Assembly: GCA_963664245.1 (NCBI GenBank) | Contig: OY760934.1 | Location: 248,001 to 312,000, forward strand | Reading direction: 5' to 3' | Origin: GCA-2711565 sp963664245 | Lineage (GTDB): Bacteria; Bacteroidota; Bacteroidia; Bacteroidales; GCA-2711565 | Length of the DNA: 64,000 nucleotides | Shown: positions 34,102 to 43,996 of the stretch, one piece after another | How the letters are laid out: every line of letters begins with the position of its first letter | How positions within the stretch are numbered: the first letter of the stretch is position 1 | Position numbers and translations under genes: made by a program | The notes under the pieces: model-generated | What the model was told of the DNA's origin: nothing | Databases searched by the model: none | What the model saw: only the letters and a program-made list of their open reading frames with translations

Positions 34102-34911
34102 TTAGTCTTTATAGGCCACAAATAAAATTTCTTTTTGATTAATGGCATATTTTTCAGCTTCAAGTAAGTTCATATATTCTACTGGATCAAATTGTTTTAC
34201 TCTAAATCCGGCCTTTTCAAGACGTTTGGGGTAATCTTGGCCATAAATCCTGACATGGTCAAATTGTCCGAAATGTTTTTCACGTTCTTTTGGATCGGTA
34301 ATGGAAGAATCTTCATAGGTTTTGTTTAGAACCTTGGATATGGGAACCTGGAGAATTGCCCAACCTCCGGGGCGTAAAATACGGTACAGTTCGCTCATGG
34401 CTTTGTGGTCATCAATAATGTGTTCCAACACATGATTACAAAAGATGACATCGAAGGATTTATCTTCAAATTTTAAATCGGTAATATCAATGATTGAAAT
34501 GTCTTTTGAATAATAAAAACCTTCATGATATTTTACACCGGCCTGATAATTTATATTATCCAGTTTTGACAAAAAGGCTTTTAAGCTGCCGGAAGGAGCC
34601 ACATGAATAACATCCAGTTTATCCGTAAATATATTTGAATAATTTTGCAAATACAATAAAATCAAACGATCTCTGTCGGTTGAATAGCAACGTGGACAAA
34701 CACAGTTTTTTCTTCGTCCGGCGCCAATTATTTCCTTTTCATAAATTACAGGAAGATCAAACCCTCCGGCTAGCAATTTTCTAAAACTGTTTTTACAGAA
34801 AGGGCATTTGTATTTATACCCAAAATAATAGAAGGTTTGAGTGCGTTGCCATAAACCCCGCAATTTTTTTCCAATGAAAAAAGGAATGAATTTTTTGATC
34901 TTAGATCTCAT
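34102..34911 (-). CDS. SAM-dependent methyltransferase with Cys4 motif
   Basis: A 269-residue protein. N-terminal Cys pairs CPFC (about 35-38) and CVCPRC (about 70-75) suggest a bound zinc; the C-terminal part is a class I methyltransferase of the Methyltransf_11 type (FDVIFCNHVLEHIIDD, ELYRILRPGGWAILQVP). This combination is seen in sugar methyltransferases of polysaccharide loci. It sits between the T9SS protein and the TPR kinase in the same transcription unit. Confidence 0.8.
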   Translation of the reverse strand: MRSKIKKFIPFFIGKKLRGLWQRTQTFYYFGYKYKCPFCKNSFRKLLAGGFDLPVIYEKEIIGAGRRKNCVCPRCYSTDRDRLILLYLQNYSNIFTDKLDVIHVAPSGSLKAFLSKLDNINYQAGVKYHEGFYYSKDISIIDITDLKFEDKSFDVIFCNHVLEHIIDDHKAMSELYRILRPGGWAILQVPISKVLNKTYEDSSITDPKEREKHFGQFDHVRIYGQDYPKRLEKAGFRVKQFDPVEYMNLLEAEKYAINQKEILFVAYKD

Positions 34912-34921
34912 AGTAATTTCT

Positions 34922-36574
34922 TTATATAAATACCACCTTCTTAGTAATTGTACCGTATTTACTTTCTAATTTAAGAAAATATATACCTGAAGGCAAACTA
35001 TTCTTTTGAATATCAAATGTATGAGGCCCCTTACTTTGTTTCTGTTCAAAGAATATCCTTACAATTTTACCTTGCAAATCAATGAGCAATAATCTGATGT
35101 TCAATGTTTCATTAAGTTCATACGTGAGCGTTGTCCAGGTATTAATCGGATTTGGTACAATCACATATTTATTAATCCATTTTTTGGTAAGAAGGTTACC
35201 CTCCCCAATACCTATTGTTGGATCTTGCGATTCGTAAGCACCAATATCAAAAGCTTCTTTAAACGGACGGGGTCTATTTTCAATATCAAAAGTTAAATTC
35301 AAGCTGATCAAATCCAAACCAGTATTAACTGCCGGAGAGAGTCCATCCAGGTCATAATTATCGTTAGCAGCATCAATGAACTGAACGTTGGATGTTAAGT
35401 TTGTTAAATAGTTGTTGGATTGTTGATAATTGATTAAAATATTAATATTCATGTAAGAGCTGGAACCTAAAATACTGTACGAAGAAGGTTCGCAAATAAT
35501 ATTATTGTATAATTTATAAGAGCTGATAGCAGTATTGGTAAGTTTGATTCCATGCGTTTTAGGCGAGACAATCGTGTTGTTATAGATAAACATTTCGCTG
35601 CCTGCATCGGTTGAAACATTTCCTACCCAGATGCCGTGTTTCTGATTGTTGGTAGGACCTCCACTTGGTAAGTAGCTCATGCCGGGGCGGACAATCAAAT
35701 TGTTATAAATCTTATGGTTTCCTAAACCGAGAATATCTATGCCGTCTCCTTTACCGTCAAAAATTTTATTATTATAGCAATCACATTCTGTTCCGCCACC
35801 AATTAAAATCCCGCTCATTTGATTAGTGGTTTCACGATAACTGTCGTTTCGGATGATGTTGTCGTGAATCGAGCAATCTTTGGTTGCCGAGCTTACCTGT
35901 ATGCCGTCCCAGCCCGTGTTCTCGACAATATTGTTATATACTTCAACACCTTCGATAACATGGGGGAGAAGCGTTCCGCAACCTGCTACTTCTTGTCCCG
36001 TATATTTCGAGCTGCCAATATACATCCCTTCGTCGGCAATGTCATGAAAATAACAATCGTGGATTTTTATGTCGTACATGGTAAATTGATCCCGGGTTGC
36101 CCCGTTATCGCAGGTTGGGTCGGTTTTAACATAAATCCCGGCAATAGGAATGTTGCCGATTTCTACCCGTTCCATTTCAAAATTGGTACTCAGGTTGTCT
36201 ACCGAAACACCAGTACCATAAGTAACCCCGGCTATTTGAATCCCGTATTGGTTTGTGCTGCTTCCCGAACCTGTAAGCTTTATAAAAGAACAGTTTTGAA
36301 ATTTAATTCCGTAATAACCATAATCATCGGCTGTAATTGCAACCTGGCCGCCTTCGTTAATTATTGTAACCGGGTTTCCTTCAGAACCATGAATATTTCT
36401 GAATAATAAATAATCGCGCTGGCCTGAAGTCAGCTTAATAACATCACCGGGAGCGGCAGATAAATCATCTCCATCCACGAGGTTGGTGGTAAGGCCTACG
36501 GTATGTGTAGCTGCAAAAGAATGATGAGCAATTGTAATAGTAAAAAAGAGTAATATGAGTGTTCTTTTAATCAT
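34922..36574 (-). CDS. Right-handed beta-helix protein with T9SS sorting domain
   Basis: A 550-residue secreted protein: signal peptide (to about A22), repeated beta-helix turns with N-I-I/N-K-I-F and D-G-I/H-G-I-steps (about 120-380) as in pectate-lyase-like folds, and a C-terminal type A T9SS sorting domain (about 465-550; VPNPINTW, GIYFLKLESKYGTITKKVVFI). It is therefore exported to or anchored on the surface. In this locus it could cut, bind or trim the polysaccharide (inference). Confidence 0.85.
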   Translation of the reverse strand: MIKRTLILLFFTITIAHHSFAATHTVGLTTNLVDGDDLSAAPGDVIKLTSGQRDYLLFRNIHGSEGNPVTIINEGGQVAITADDYGYYGIKFQNCSFIKLTGSGSSTNQYGIQIAGVTYGTGVSVDNLSTNFEMERVEIGNIPIAGIYVKTDPTCDNGATRDQFTMYDIKIHDCYFHDIADEGMYIGSSKYTGQEVAGCGTLLPHVIEGVEVYNNIVENTGWDGIQVSSATKDCSIHDNIIRNDSYRETTNQMSGILIGGGTECDCYNNKIFDGKGDGIDILGLGNHKIYNNLIVRPGMSYLPSGGPTNNQKHGIWVGNVSTDAGSEMFIYNNTIVSPKTHGIKLTNTAISSYKLYNNIICEPSSYSILGSSSYMNINILINYQQSNNYLTNLTSNVQFIDAANDNYDLDGLSPAVNTGLDLISLNLTFDIENRPRPFKEAFDIGAYESQDPTIGIGEGNLLTKKWINKYVIVPNPINTWTTLTYELNETLNIRLLLIDLQGKIVRIFFEQKQSKGPHTFDIQKNSLPSGIYFLKLESKYGTITKKVVFI

Positions 36575-36583
36575 AAAAAGTTT

Positions 36584-37780
36584 TTATTTTCCGCGTTTTG
36601 CCCGTTCCCAGTTTACGGTTTGTTTTCCTTTTAAGAACCGTTTAAAGCCTAAGAAAACCGAAAGGTTCATAATAAAAAAGTAATAGGGGATGAACAATAG
36701 TTTAATTTTGATTTCTTTGTTTTCGAAATACCAGCCCAGCAGAGCAAGCACATAAAATGCAATTTGCCCGTAAAGCAAGTAAGTAAACAGGTCGTTGAAA
36801 TTATCGAAACCCAAATTAAATGTAATTATTGCGTTCAGGATCAATAATAATGGTAAGGCCAAAGGAGCCAGGGTCCATCGTAAAACCCGGTGCGAGATGT
36901 ACTGAAATGAGAGCAGCCCGTATTTAAAAATATTTAATAAAGAAGCCAGGCGGATGATGGACTGGATTCCTCCGGCCGAAATACGGATTTTACGTTTTAG
37001 CTCTTCTTTTACGTTTGCCGAAGATGTTTCAATGGCATAAGCTTCGGGGTCGTACTGAATGGTATAACCTTTCATTGCAACCCTCAGCGAAATAATAAAA
37101 TCGTCTAAGAGGGTATCTTTTTCAACGTGTTGGAACAATTCGGTTCGGATGGCAAAAAGCTCACCGGCAGCACCAACCACCGAATATAACTCGGCATCCC
37201 ATTTTTTCAGGGTTGATTCGTATTTCCAGTAAATTCCTTCGGTTCCGGCAGCGGTATCTTTATCTTTTTGGTAAATGCGCTTTTCGCCGGAAACGCAGCC
37301 CACTTTCGGGTCGCTGAAAAGGTTTACAATGCGGCGGATCGATTCTTTGCCAAGCATGGTGTTCCCATCGGAGAAAATAACGATGGGCGATTTTACGAAC
37401 TGCATCCCGCGGTTCATGGCTCCGATTTTTCCTCCGCGGGCATCTTCGTGGTAAGCTTCCACGCCTTTATCGGCATACTCGCGTAAAATATCGGGAGTGC
37501 CGTCGTCAGAACCGTCGGTAACCCACACCTGGTGTACTTTTTCTTTTGGATATTCCAGACTGAATGAGTTTTGGATTTTTTCCCTGACATAATCTTTTTC
37601 GTTATATGCTGCTACAAACAGCGTAACTTCAGGTTCGTAATCAGGAGTGATTTGTTTTTTCCGGCCAAGTTTAAAAACCCGTTTTAATTTTACCAAGATG
37701 TACAACACAATTCCATAACCCAAATAGGCATAAAAAACAATAAATAACAGAACCCAAAAAATAATTTTCAGAATATCCAT
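36584..37780 (-). CDS. Membrane glycosyltransferase, family 2
   Basis: A 398-residue processive-type GT2: N-terminal TM, GT-A domain with VTDGSDDGTPD and the DxD-like FSDGN, then DDFIIS and the KRKIRISAGG stretch in place of QxxRW, and three C-terminal TMs. This layout resembles cellulose/hyaluronan synthase-like enzymes that add several sugars. Start at the first Met. Ten bases separate it from the T9SS gene downstream. Confidence 0.88.
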   Translation of the reverse strand: MDILKIIFWVLLFIVFYAYLGYGIVLYILVKLKRVFKLGRKKQITPDYEPEVTLFVAAYNEKDYVREKIQNSFSLEYPKEKVHQVWVTDGSDDGTPDILREYADKGVEAYHEDARGGKIGAMNRGMQFVKSPIVIFSDGNTMLGKESIRRIVNLFSDPKVGCVSGEKRIYQKDKDTAAGTEGIYWKYESTLKKWDAELYSVVGAAGELFAIRTELFQHVEKDTLLDDFIISLRVAMKGYTIQYDPEAYAIETSSANVKEELKRKIRISAGGIQSIIRLASLLNIFKYGLLSFQYISHRVLRWTLAPLALPLLLILNAIITFNLGFDNFNDLFTYLLYGQIAFYVLALLGWYFENKEIKIKLLFIPYYFFIMNLSVFLGFKRFLKGKQTVNWERAKRGK

Positions 37781-37792
37781 AATAAAGTATTT

Positions 37793-38614
37793 TTAATTAA
37801 TTTTTTTCGCGTAAAGATTAAACGGATCAATCCTTTTGTATTCAAAATTCCCTAATTGGTTAAGGATTGATTTAATTTCGTTGATCCCAACGTGCTTGCT
37901 TTCAACAATGATTACTAGCTCTTTAATTGATTTGATAAAATTTTGCATTCCTTTAATAACGTTAACTTCCATTCCTTCTACATCAATAATAAATAAAACA
38001 GAAGATACTTTTTTTAGCTGGGGAAGATCAAGTTTATCAAATTCTTTAATGACCGCTTTTTTGCTTGTTGTTTTTAAGTATGTTTTGTATTTGCTTGTTG
38101 CCCCGGTATTGTACGAATTGTAATTAAAATCAATTTCTTCTTCTTTATCGCCTAATGCATAAGGGTATACCGTTACTTTATCCTCAACATCGTTAATGTT
38201 TATATTTTTCCGCAAGGCTTTTATGTTTTCTTCAATGGGCTCAAAAGCAATGGTCGGGATATTGTTTTTAGCAGCTACAATACTGTACAGCCCAATGTTT
38301 GCGCCAATATCAATCACAACATCTGCCTTGTGGAGTTCTTTTAAAAAGAGCTTATAAACAGCTTTCTCGTAGGTTTTGCTGGCCATCTTAAAATCAACGG
38401 TGTTTTTTCGGATAAACAATTTCCCGAAATGGGTATTTACCACCATATCTTTCGAGTTTGATCTTTTCATAAAGATGGACTTTATCATAACCCAAATAAG
38501 CACAAACTCTTTGTTTCTTATATAATCAATGATGTATGACCAGATGATAAAAAATTTACGTACATACCAGTATAAACTGGCCTGCCTTTTCAGGTATTTT
38601 AAACTTTCTCCCAC
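37793..38614 (-). CDS. FkbM family methyltransferase
   Basis: A 273-residue class I SAM methyltransferase. SAM site VVIDIGANIGLYSIVAA, then AFEPIEENIKAL, and the late motif FIIDVEGMEVNVIKGM are the FkbM signatures. In surface-sugar loci these enzymes O-methylate a hydroxyl of a sugar. Its start overlaps the end of the acyltransferase gene by 16 bases. Confidence 0.9.
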   Translation of the reverse strand: MGESLKYLKRQASLYWYVRKFFIIWSYIIDYIRNKEFVLIWVMIKSIFMKRSNSKDMVVNTHFGKLFIRKNTVDFKMASKTYEKAVYKLFLKELHKADVVIDIGANIGLYSIVAAKNNIPTIAFEPIEENIKALRKNININDVEDKVTVYPYALGDKEEEIDFNYNSYNTGATSKYKTYLKTTSKKAVIKEFDKLDLPQLKKVSSVLFIIDVEGMEVNVIKGMQNFIKSIKELVIIVESKHVGINEIKSILNQLGNFEYKRIDPFNLYAKKIN

Positions 38615-39219
38615 TTTTTAGTCTCCCAATTGTATTGTTTAAGAAGTTTTGCCGGATTTCCCGCAACGATTGAATATGGGGGCACATCTTTGGTAACCAC
38701 ACTTCCGGCAGCTACTACCGAATGCTTCCCGATGGTTACGCCTGCAACGATCACTGCGTTTGCACCAATCCAGGCTTCATCTTCAATTTTTATTTCTGCT
38801 GTTGTAACTTTCTGGTTGTGAATAGATATTGAAACATCCTCGTAGGTATGGTTCAAACCAGAGGCAACAATATTTTGTGCAAACATAACATCATTTCCAA
38901 CGCTAACCGGCCCGATAAGCGTATTGCTCAACCCAATACGGGTTCGTTCACCGATTATAATATCTCCAACGCCATTATTAATGGTTGCAAAATCTTCGAT
39001 GGTTGAATTTTTCCCGAGTTCAAATTTGTTCCAGGGCATCACATCCATTCTGGTCATGGCGTTTATTCTCGAACCCTTTCCTTTTTTATGAACCAAGGGG
39101 TTTAAAAACCAGCGAACCCATAAGCGTGGACGAGCCTGGTTTTTAGGCGAAAGTAACCAGATTGTCAGTTTAGCTATTTTGGGGTTGGATTTAATTTTTT
39201 CTTTTAAACTCATAGGCAC
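38599..39219 (-). CDS. Hexapeptide-repeat acyltransferase
   Basis: A 206-residue left-handed beta-helix acyltransferase (LbH) with multiple hexapeptide turns (IIIGERTRIG, IEDEAWIGANAVIVAG, TIGKHSVVAAGSVV) ending in the family VPPYSIVAGNPAKLLK. The His in NHTY is the likely catalytic base. It probably O-acetylates a residue of the polysaccharide. Start at 39219 or at the Met two codons later. Confidence 0.9.
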   Translation of the reverse strand: MPMSLKEKIKSNPKIAKLTIWLLSPKNQARPRLWVRWFLNPLVHKKGKGSRINAMTRMDVMPWNKFELGKNSTIEDFATINNGVGDIIIGERTRIGLSNTLIGPVSVGNDVMFAQNIVASGLNHTYEDVSISIHNQKVTTAEIKIEDEAWIGANAVIVAGVTIGKHSVVAAGSVVTKDVPPYSIVAGNPAKLLKQYNWETKKWEKV

Positions 39220-39223
39220 AATC

Positions 39224-40417
39224 TTAATTTTCTATTTTCTGAATCACATCATAAATGGCTTTTACGTTATTTTCCCAGGTATGTTCCCGTGCAAATTGTA
39301 TTCTTTTTTCTTCCAGTTCTGGGGTATTCTCGTTTAATGCTTTTTCGATGTTTAAAACATATTCTTCTTTGCTGGAAGCCAGGTAAACATGGTCCTTAAA
39401 AACCTGCATGGTTTCGGTTGAAGTTGCTACCGTGGACTTGCCCATGGCCAGGTATTCGTCAATTTTCCGCGGGTAGTTTCCAATGGTCAGCGGGTTTAAA
39501 TCCTGCGGGTTCAGGGCTACATCAAAGGCTTTTAAGTAGGAGGGGAGTTGCTCCATTGGTTTTGAACCTAAAAAATACACGTTTTTAATTTGGTGGAGAT
39601 TACTGTTTTGAAATTTTTCATCCTCGGGACCAACCAAAACAACACTCCATTCGGGTTTGCTTGTCGCGATGTGTCCGATCACTTCGATATCCAGCCTTGA
39701 ACTCTTTAAAGCCCCAATATAGCCAATAACAGGCTGCTTTATTGGTTCTATATCGCTGGGGAGTTCTTTAATCAAATCGTTATTAAACAAAGAAACATCG
39801 CAGCCCTGGCCAACATAAAACGAATTAGGATTCATGTTACGGGCAATGTTTTGCAGGTAAACCGAATTGGCAACCACCAAATCTGATTTTTTCATGACTG
39901 CATCCTCGTAAAAAATACCATGGTGCTTGAAAAAATCAGTAGCCCGCATATTATCGCGGGTGTAATAAACCAGCGTTTTAGGTTTTAAAATCTCTTTAAA
40001 CAGAAAAGCCCGGTAAAAATCGCTGTCGTTAAAAATGATAAAATCCTTGAAGCCAAGTTCATCAATGGCCTTCTGAACCTGTTTGGCATAGCGTTTTGAA
40101 TTTATATTGTTGAAGGAATTAAAAAGCCTGCGGTGCCCGATTTTGCTGATCGATTCAAGAATGGTTTTGGGGTTCAGGTTCCATAAATTATCATTGATTT
40201 GCTCAATAGCCGGAAGTTGGTTCTTTAATATTTTTTTCCGCTTGTTAACCAGGGGATCATTTTTTTTACGAAGCAAGGTAAGCCGATCCATGGGGTAATT
40301 TACATACAGCACCCGGTTGTGTTTGGCGAATTCATAAGCAATATTCACACAATTGCTGCCAATTGTCGAATCGAGGCTTTGCAGGCCATGAACGATAATG
40401 TCCCTGTTTTTAATCAT
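39224..40417 (-). CDS. Glycosyltransferase family 1/4, tandem copy A1
   Basis: Start at 40417 (MIKNRDIIVHGLQ) by alignment with its neighbour's MVENRDII; an ATG at 40444 would overlap that gene by 35 bases. The 397-residue protein has a GT-B C-terminal half (PVIGYIGALKSSRLDIEV, VVLVGPEDE, YPRKIDEYLAMGKSTVATST, REHTWENNVKAIY). It is a clear paralogue of the next gene along its whole length; the two arose by tandem duplication. Donor and acceptor unknown. Confidence 0.88.
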   Translation of the reverse strand: MIKNRDIIVHGLQSLDSTIGSNCVNIAYEFAKHNRVLYVNYPMDRLTLLRKKNDPLVNKRKKILKNQLPAIEQINDNLWNLNPKTILESISKIGHRRLFNSFNNINSKRYAKQVQKAIDELGFKDFIIFNDSDFYRAFLFKEILKPKTLVYYTRDNMRATDFFKHHGIFYEDAVMKKSDLVVANSVYLQNIARNMNPNSFYVGQGCDVSLFNNDLIKELPSDIEPIKQPVIGYIGALKSSRLDIEVIGHIATSKPEWSVVLVGPEDEKFQNSNLHQIKNVYFLGSKPMEQLPSYLKAFDVALNPQDLNPLTIGNYPRKIDEYLAMGKSTVATSTETMQVFKDHVYLASSKEEYVLNIEKALNENTPELEEKRIQFAREHTWENNVKAIYDVIQKIEN

Positions 40418-41639
40418 TTTCAGATTGTTTTTGTTCTTCCTCAACTTCTAAAATATGATCGTAAATTTTTTGCACAAAATTCTCCCAAGTATGCTCCGAA
40501 GCATAAGTGATCCTCTCTTTTTCCAGTTCAGGACTGTTTTCTTTCAGGGCTTTGTCAATTTCGGTAATGTATTCTTCTTTGGTTGACGGGAGATAGGTGT
40601 GATCCTTGAAATAAGCCATGAAGGTTGTTTTGGTTGCTACCGTGGGCTTGCCCATGGCCAGGTATTCGTCAATTTTCAACGGATAATTAACATCGGTAAT
40701 TTTATTGACCTTTTGCGGGTTCAAAGCCACATCAAAACCTTTAATATAGGAAGCCAATTCTTCGGGGTCTTTTCGGCCCAGGAAATAAACATTGCTAAGC
40801 TGGTGAAGCTTGCTATTTTTGAAATCTTCATCTTCGGGGCCAACCAAAACCAAATCGTATTCCGGGCGTTGTTCGGCAATGTGTACAAGCACTTCAATAT
40901 CCAGACGAATAGTGGTCAGATAACCAACGTAGCCAATAATTGGCTTTTTATTTTTACGGATTTCCTGTAAATCGGTAGGAATTTCAAGTTTGCCGTCTTT
41001 ATCGTTATATCTGGTCAAATCACAGCCCTGGCCAATCATGTACGAACGTGGGTTGGTTTCGCGGCAATAATCGGCAAAATAATCCGAATTGGCAACAGCA
41101 AAGTCAGCCTGTGCAACAATTTGCGGTTGCAAACGGGTACCGTGCCGCTTGTGGTAATTAACCAGGATTACTGCATCGCGTAACAGGTAGATAAACATCT
41201 TAGGTTTTAATAATTTTTTCAGGTAATAGCCTGTAATCATTGAATTATCATTAAATAAAATAAAGTCCTTAAAGTTTAGCTTTTGAGCGGCTTTCTTGAT
41301 CTGCTTTGCAAAACGTTTGTCGTTAATCTTGTTAAAATAGTCGAAAATGCCCGGCGACTTAATCCAGTTGATTGATTCGATAACGGTTCTAGGATAAAGC
41401 ACCCAAAGGTTATCGTTGTACTGAACCAGGTCGGGTTCTTTGCCTTTAATAATATTTATTCTTTTTTGAACCTCGGGACGGTTCTTTCCTTTAATTAGTT
41501 CGCTGCGTTTTAAGGGCGGGTTTACAAATAAAACCCTGTTTTTACGTGCCATTTCAAGCACGGTATATTTGTTTGTGAAAGCTATTTTCAGATCCCAGGG
41601 TTGTAGTCCAAAGGCAATAATATCTCTGTTTTCTACCAT
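40410..41639 (-). CDS. Glycosyltransferase family 1/4, tandem copy A2
   Basis: Start at 41639 (MVENRDIIAFGLQPWD); the ATG at 41714 would overlap the upstream GT4 gene by 64 bases. The 409-residue protein shares with copy A1 the blocks FKDFILFND, MIGQGCDLTRYND, PIIGYVGYLTTIRLDIEV, LVGPEDEDFKNSKLHQ and PLKIDEYLAMGKPTVATKT. GT-B fold. Its stop overlaps the start of copy A1 by eight bases, a coupled pair. Confidence 0.88.
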   Translation of the reverse strand: MVENRDIIAFGLQPWDLKIAFTNKYTVLEMARKNRVLFVNPPLKRSELIKGKNRPEVQKRINIIKGKEPDLVQYNDNLWVLYPRTVIESINWIKSPGIFDYFNKINDKRFAKQIKKAAQKLNFKDFILFNDNSMITGYYLKKLLKPKMFIYLLRDAVILVNYHKRHGTRLQPQIVAQADFAVANSDYFADYCRETNPRSYMIGQGCDLTRYNDKDGKLEIPTDLQEIRKNKKPIIGYVGYLTTIRLDIEVLVHIAEQRPEYDLVLVGPEDEDFKNSKLHQLSNVYFLGRKDPEELASYIKGFDVALNPQKVNKITDVNYPLKIDEYLAMGKPTVATKTTFMAYFKDHTYLPSTKEEYITEIDKALKENSPELEKERITYASEHTWENFVQKIYDHILEVEEEQKQSEND

Positions 41640-41650
41640 TTTAATAAGAA

Positions 41651-42802
41651 TTAATGGGTTTGAGAATAAATTTCTTCGTACAGTTTTAAAACTTCCTCGG
41701 CCATGGTTTTCCATGAAAATTTCTTTGCTTGTTCGAGTCCGTCTTTTTTCAACTGTTGGCGGTATTTTTCATCGCTGAGTATTTTAATCATCCCTTCCGT
41801 AATTTCTTCCGGTTTATACGGGTCAACAATATGAGCTTTTCCTCCCGAAATTTCAGGCATTGAAGAAGTGTCGGAAGTAATTACCGGGGCTCCGCTTCGC
41901 ATGGCTTCCAGGATTGGAATACCAAAACTTTCGCGCAACGACGGGTATAAAAACAAATTACATAAATTATAAATAGCCGGTAAATCGGTGTTTTTAATGT
42001 AGCCGGTTAATTTAATGTGGTTCATTAAATCTTTATTACCTATATCCGATAAAATTCCCTCCAGGTAACTTGCTCCAAAATCAAGCATTACCAAAGGAAG
42101 TTTTTTATCCGATTGTTTTATATAATTAGAATATGCTTTTAAAACATTGGGGGTGTTCTTTTTCGGATCGGTATTCCCGAGGAAGAAAATAAATTCATCC
42201 GGAAGTCCGTAGAGTTCTTTTACCCGTTTTAGTTCGTTTTGGTCGTTGATGGGTTGAAAATATTCGCTAACGCCGTTATAAACGGCCACCAGGCGATTGT
42301 CTTCTTTCGGGTAACCGAAGAAGTGTTTAATCCGGTCGCGTTCAAATTTTGATACGGTGATGATTTTTTTGCTTTTCTTCACGTTTCTCGGAACCACGTA
42401 GCGGCGATACATGTTTCCCATTTTTTGGTACCAGGTTCCGCCTTTTTTGAAAATGGCTACACTTTCGAGATAAATAATATCATGGAGCGTAATTATTAAC
42501 GGAATTTTGGTATTCACAGGAGCCGTATTACTGGTACAGTGCAGTATGTCGCAACCGGCTTTACGGGCAGCTTTGGGCAATGCAAATTGCTCCCAGGTAG
42601 GATAGGGGCCTCCGCCAAGTTCCATGATTTTAAAATTATCTGTTTCCTGCAAACAGCCTGAATCTTCATCGGGTTTAACAAAAATTACATATTCATTCTT
42701 CGTGTCAATTTTTTGCAGATTCTGGATGAGTTCCAGGGCAACCATATCCATTCCATGCTTTTTTGTACGGAATAAACGTTGACCTTCAATACCAATTTTC
42801 AT
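41651..42802 (-). CDS. Glycosyltransferase family 4
   Basis: A 383-residue GT-B enzyme with MKIGIEGQRLFRTKKHGMD, donor-site FFLGNTDPKKNTPNVLKAY and the E-x7-E motif in ESFGIPILEAMRSGAPVITS. Similar in type to mannosyl- or glucosyltransferases of O-antigen loci. Spaced 7 bases from the upstream GT2 pair. Sugar specificity cannot be read from sequence. Confidence 0.93.
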   Translation of the reverse strand: MKIGIEGQRLFRTKKHGMDMVALELIQNLQKIDTKNEYVIFVKPDEDSGCLQETDNFKIMELGGGPYPTWEQFALPKAARKAGCDILHCTSNTAPVNTKIPLIITLHDIIYLESVAIFKKGGTWYQKMGNMYRRYVVPRNVKKSKKIITVSKFERDRIKHFFGYPKEDNRLVAVYNGVSEYFQPINDQNELKRVKELYGLPDEFIFFLGNTDPKKNTPNVLKAYSNYIKQSDKKLPLVMLDFGASYLEGILSDIGNKDLMNHIKLTGYIKNTDLPAIYNLCNLFLYPSLRESFGIPILEAMRSGAPVITSDTSSMPEISGGKAHIVDPYKPEEITEGMIKILSDEKYRQQLKKDGLEQAKKFSWKTMAEEVLKLYEEIYSQTH

Positions 42803-42809
42803 AGTCGTA

Positions 42810-43994
42810 TTATTTAGATTCAGGTTTCGTACTTGTATGTTCTGTATGAATAAATTTCTTGTTGGCTCCTTTCAGTTTTAATAAAGATAAAAACATTAAC
42901 AGGAACGCTTTGGGTAAAGAAATTATAGCTCTTAGTGTTCTTAAATTATAAAATTTCAGGGGGACGGAGAAAATAAATGTAAGAACCGTTGCCGCCAAAA
43001 CACCCAACCAAATGTATTTCCAGGTAAGGGTGTTAAACAGTAATGAAATAATATTGATAAAAATTAAAAAGCCCAACAACATTATCCTTGGTGGCTGGAT
43101 AAATTGTATGGCTTTATCGAAATAATCGAGATTCCCTTTTAATAACAGGTGTTTGAGGGAAGTCATAAAGTCCATGCTAAAGTAATGCAACTGGGCCGAA
43201 AGCCATCTCCTCCGCTGGTTTTTAAATACCTCGGCTTTTTGAACCTTTTCGTCCAACACATAAGCATCGGATAAAAATTCAATGACTTTACGTTCTTTAA
43301 GCATTTGCAATTCGATTTCTTTATCAAATCCACCAACTGCTTTAATCGATTTCATCATCTTTTTAAAATAAGCGTATTCCATGGCCATGCCCGAACCGAT
43401 TAAGGCAGCCGATAAGCCAACCACCCGGTGTCCTTTCCGGAAAATCATATTGTTTACTTCTTCGCTAACTGCATCTAAAATTGCAAAACGGGTATTTATG
43501 TTTTTTGCAACCCGGTGTCCCTGAACCGCCATATAGCCTTTGTTAAAGGCATTGTTTACTTTTGAGATAAAGCTGGTTTCCATCAAATTATCGGCATCCA
43601 GCACCAAAGCTACATCGTAATTGTCGCCCAGTTCTTCCATGGCTTTGTTCAATGCTTTTGATTTGGTGCTCAAATCAAAAGATACCTCAATGACTTTAAT
43701 CGGAAATTTTCTTAGAGCTTCAATTGTTTCGGGTTTAAATGAATCGGCTATAATAATAACGTCATATTTTTCCTGGGGATAATCTTGTTTTAAAGCATCT
43801 TCTGCAACTTCGCAAATTACGCTGTCTTCCTTGTATCCGGGAATCATTACCGCGAATTTCCGCATTTCGGAGTTGATAATTTTTTTATTCCGGGCAGGAA
43901 ATAGTGCTGCAAATGAAAAAATGAAAATGTAAGCACTTGCGAAGCCAAAATAAGCTAATAGTACGATTTGTAAAATTTCTGTTGCTAAAGTCAT
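42810..43994 (-). CDS. Membrane glycosyltransferase, family 2, tandem copy B1
   Basis: A 394-residue GT2 with an N-terminal TM, FAVMIPGYKED, the DxD motif in LVLDADNLME, a QRRRW motif in KNQRRRWLSAQL, and two to three C-terminal TMs. Paralogue of copy B2, three bases upstream: shared blocks include YDVALVLDADN/YEGIIILDADN and VQKAEVFKNQRRRW/VSKAEVFVNQRSRW. Confidence 0.9.
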   Translation of the reverse strand: MTLATEILQIVLLAYFGFASAYIFIFSFAALFPARNKKIINSEMRKFAVMIPGYKEDSVICEVAEDALKQDYPQEKYDVIIIADSFKPETIEALRKFPIKVIEVSFDLSTKSKALNKAMEELGDNYDVALVLDADNLMETSFISKVNNAFNKGYMAVQGHRVAKNINTRFAILDAVSEEVNNMIFRKGHRVVGLSAALIGSGMAMEYAYFKKMMKSIKAVGGFDKEIELQMLKERKVIEFLSDAYVLDEKVQKAEVFKNQRRRWLSAQLHYFSMDFMTSLKHLLLKGNLDYFDKAIQFIQPPRIMLLGFLIFINIISLLFNTLTWKYIWLGVLAATVLTFIFSVPLKFYNLRTLRAIISLPKAFLLMFLSLLKLKGANKKFIHTEHTSTKPESK

Positions 43995-43996
43995 GA

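Noticed and set aside
35819..36406. 195-codon ORF on the plus strand
   Set aside because: Lies antisense within the T9SS beta-helix gene; composition is that of a shadow of the repetitive Asn/Gly-rich reading frame.
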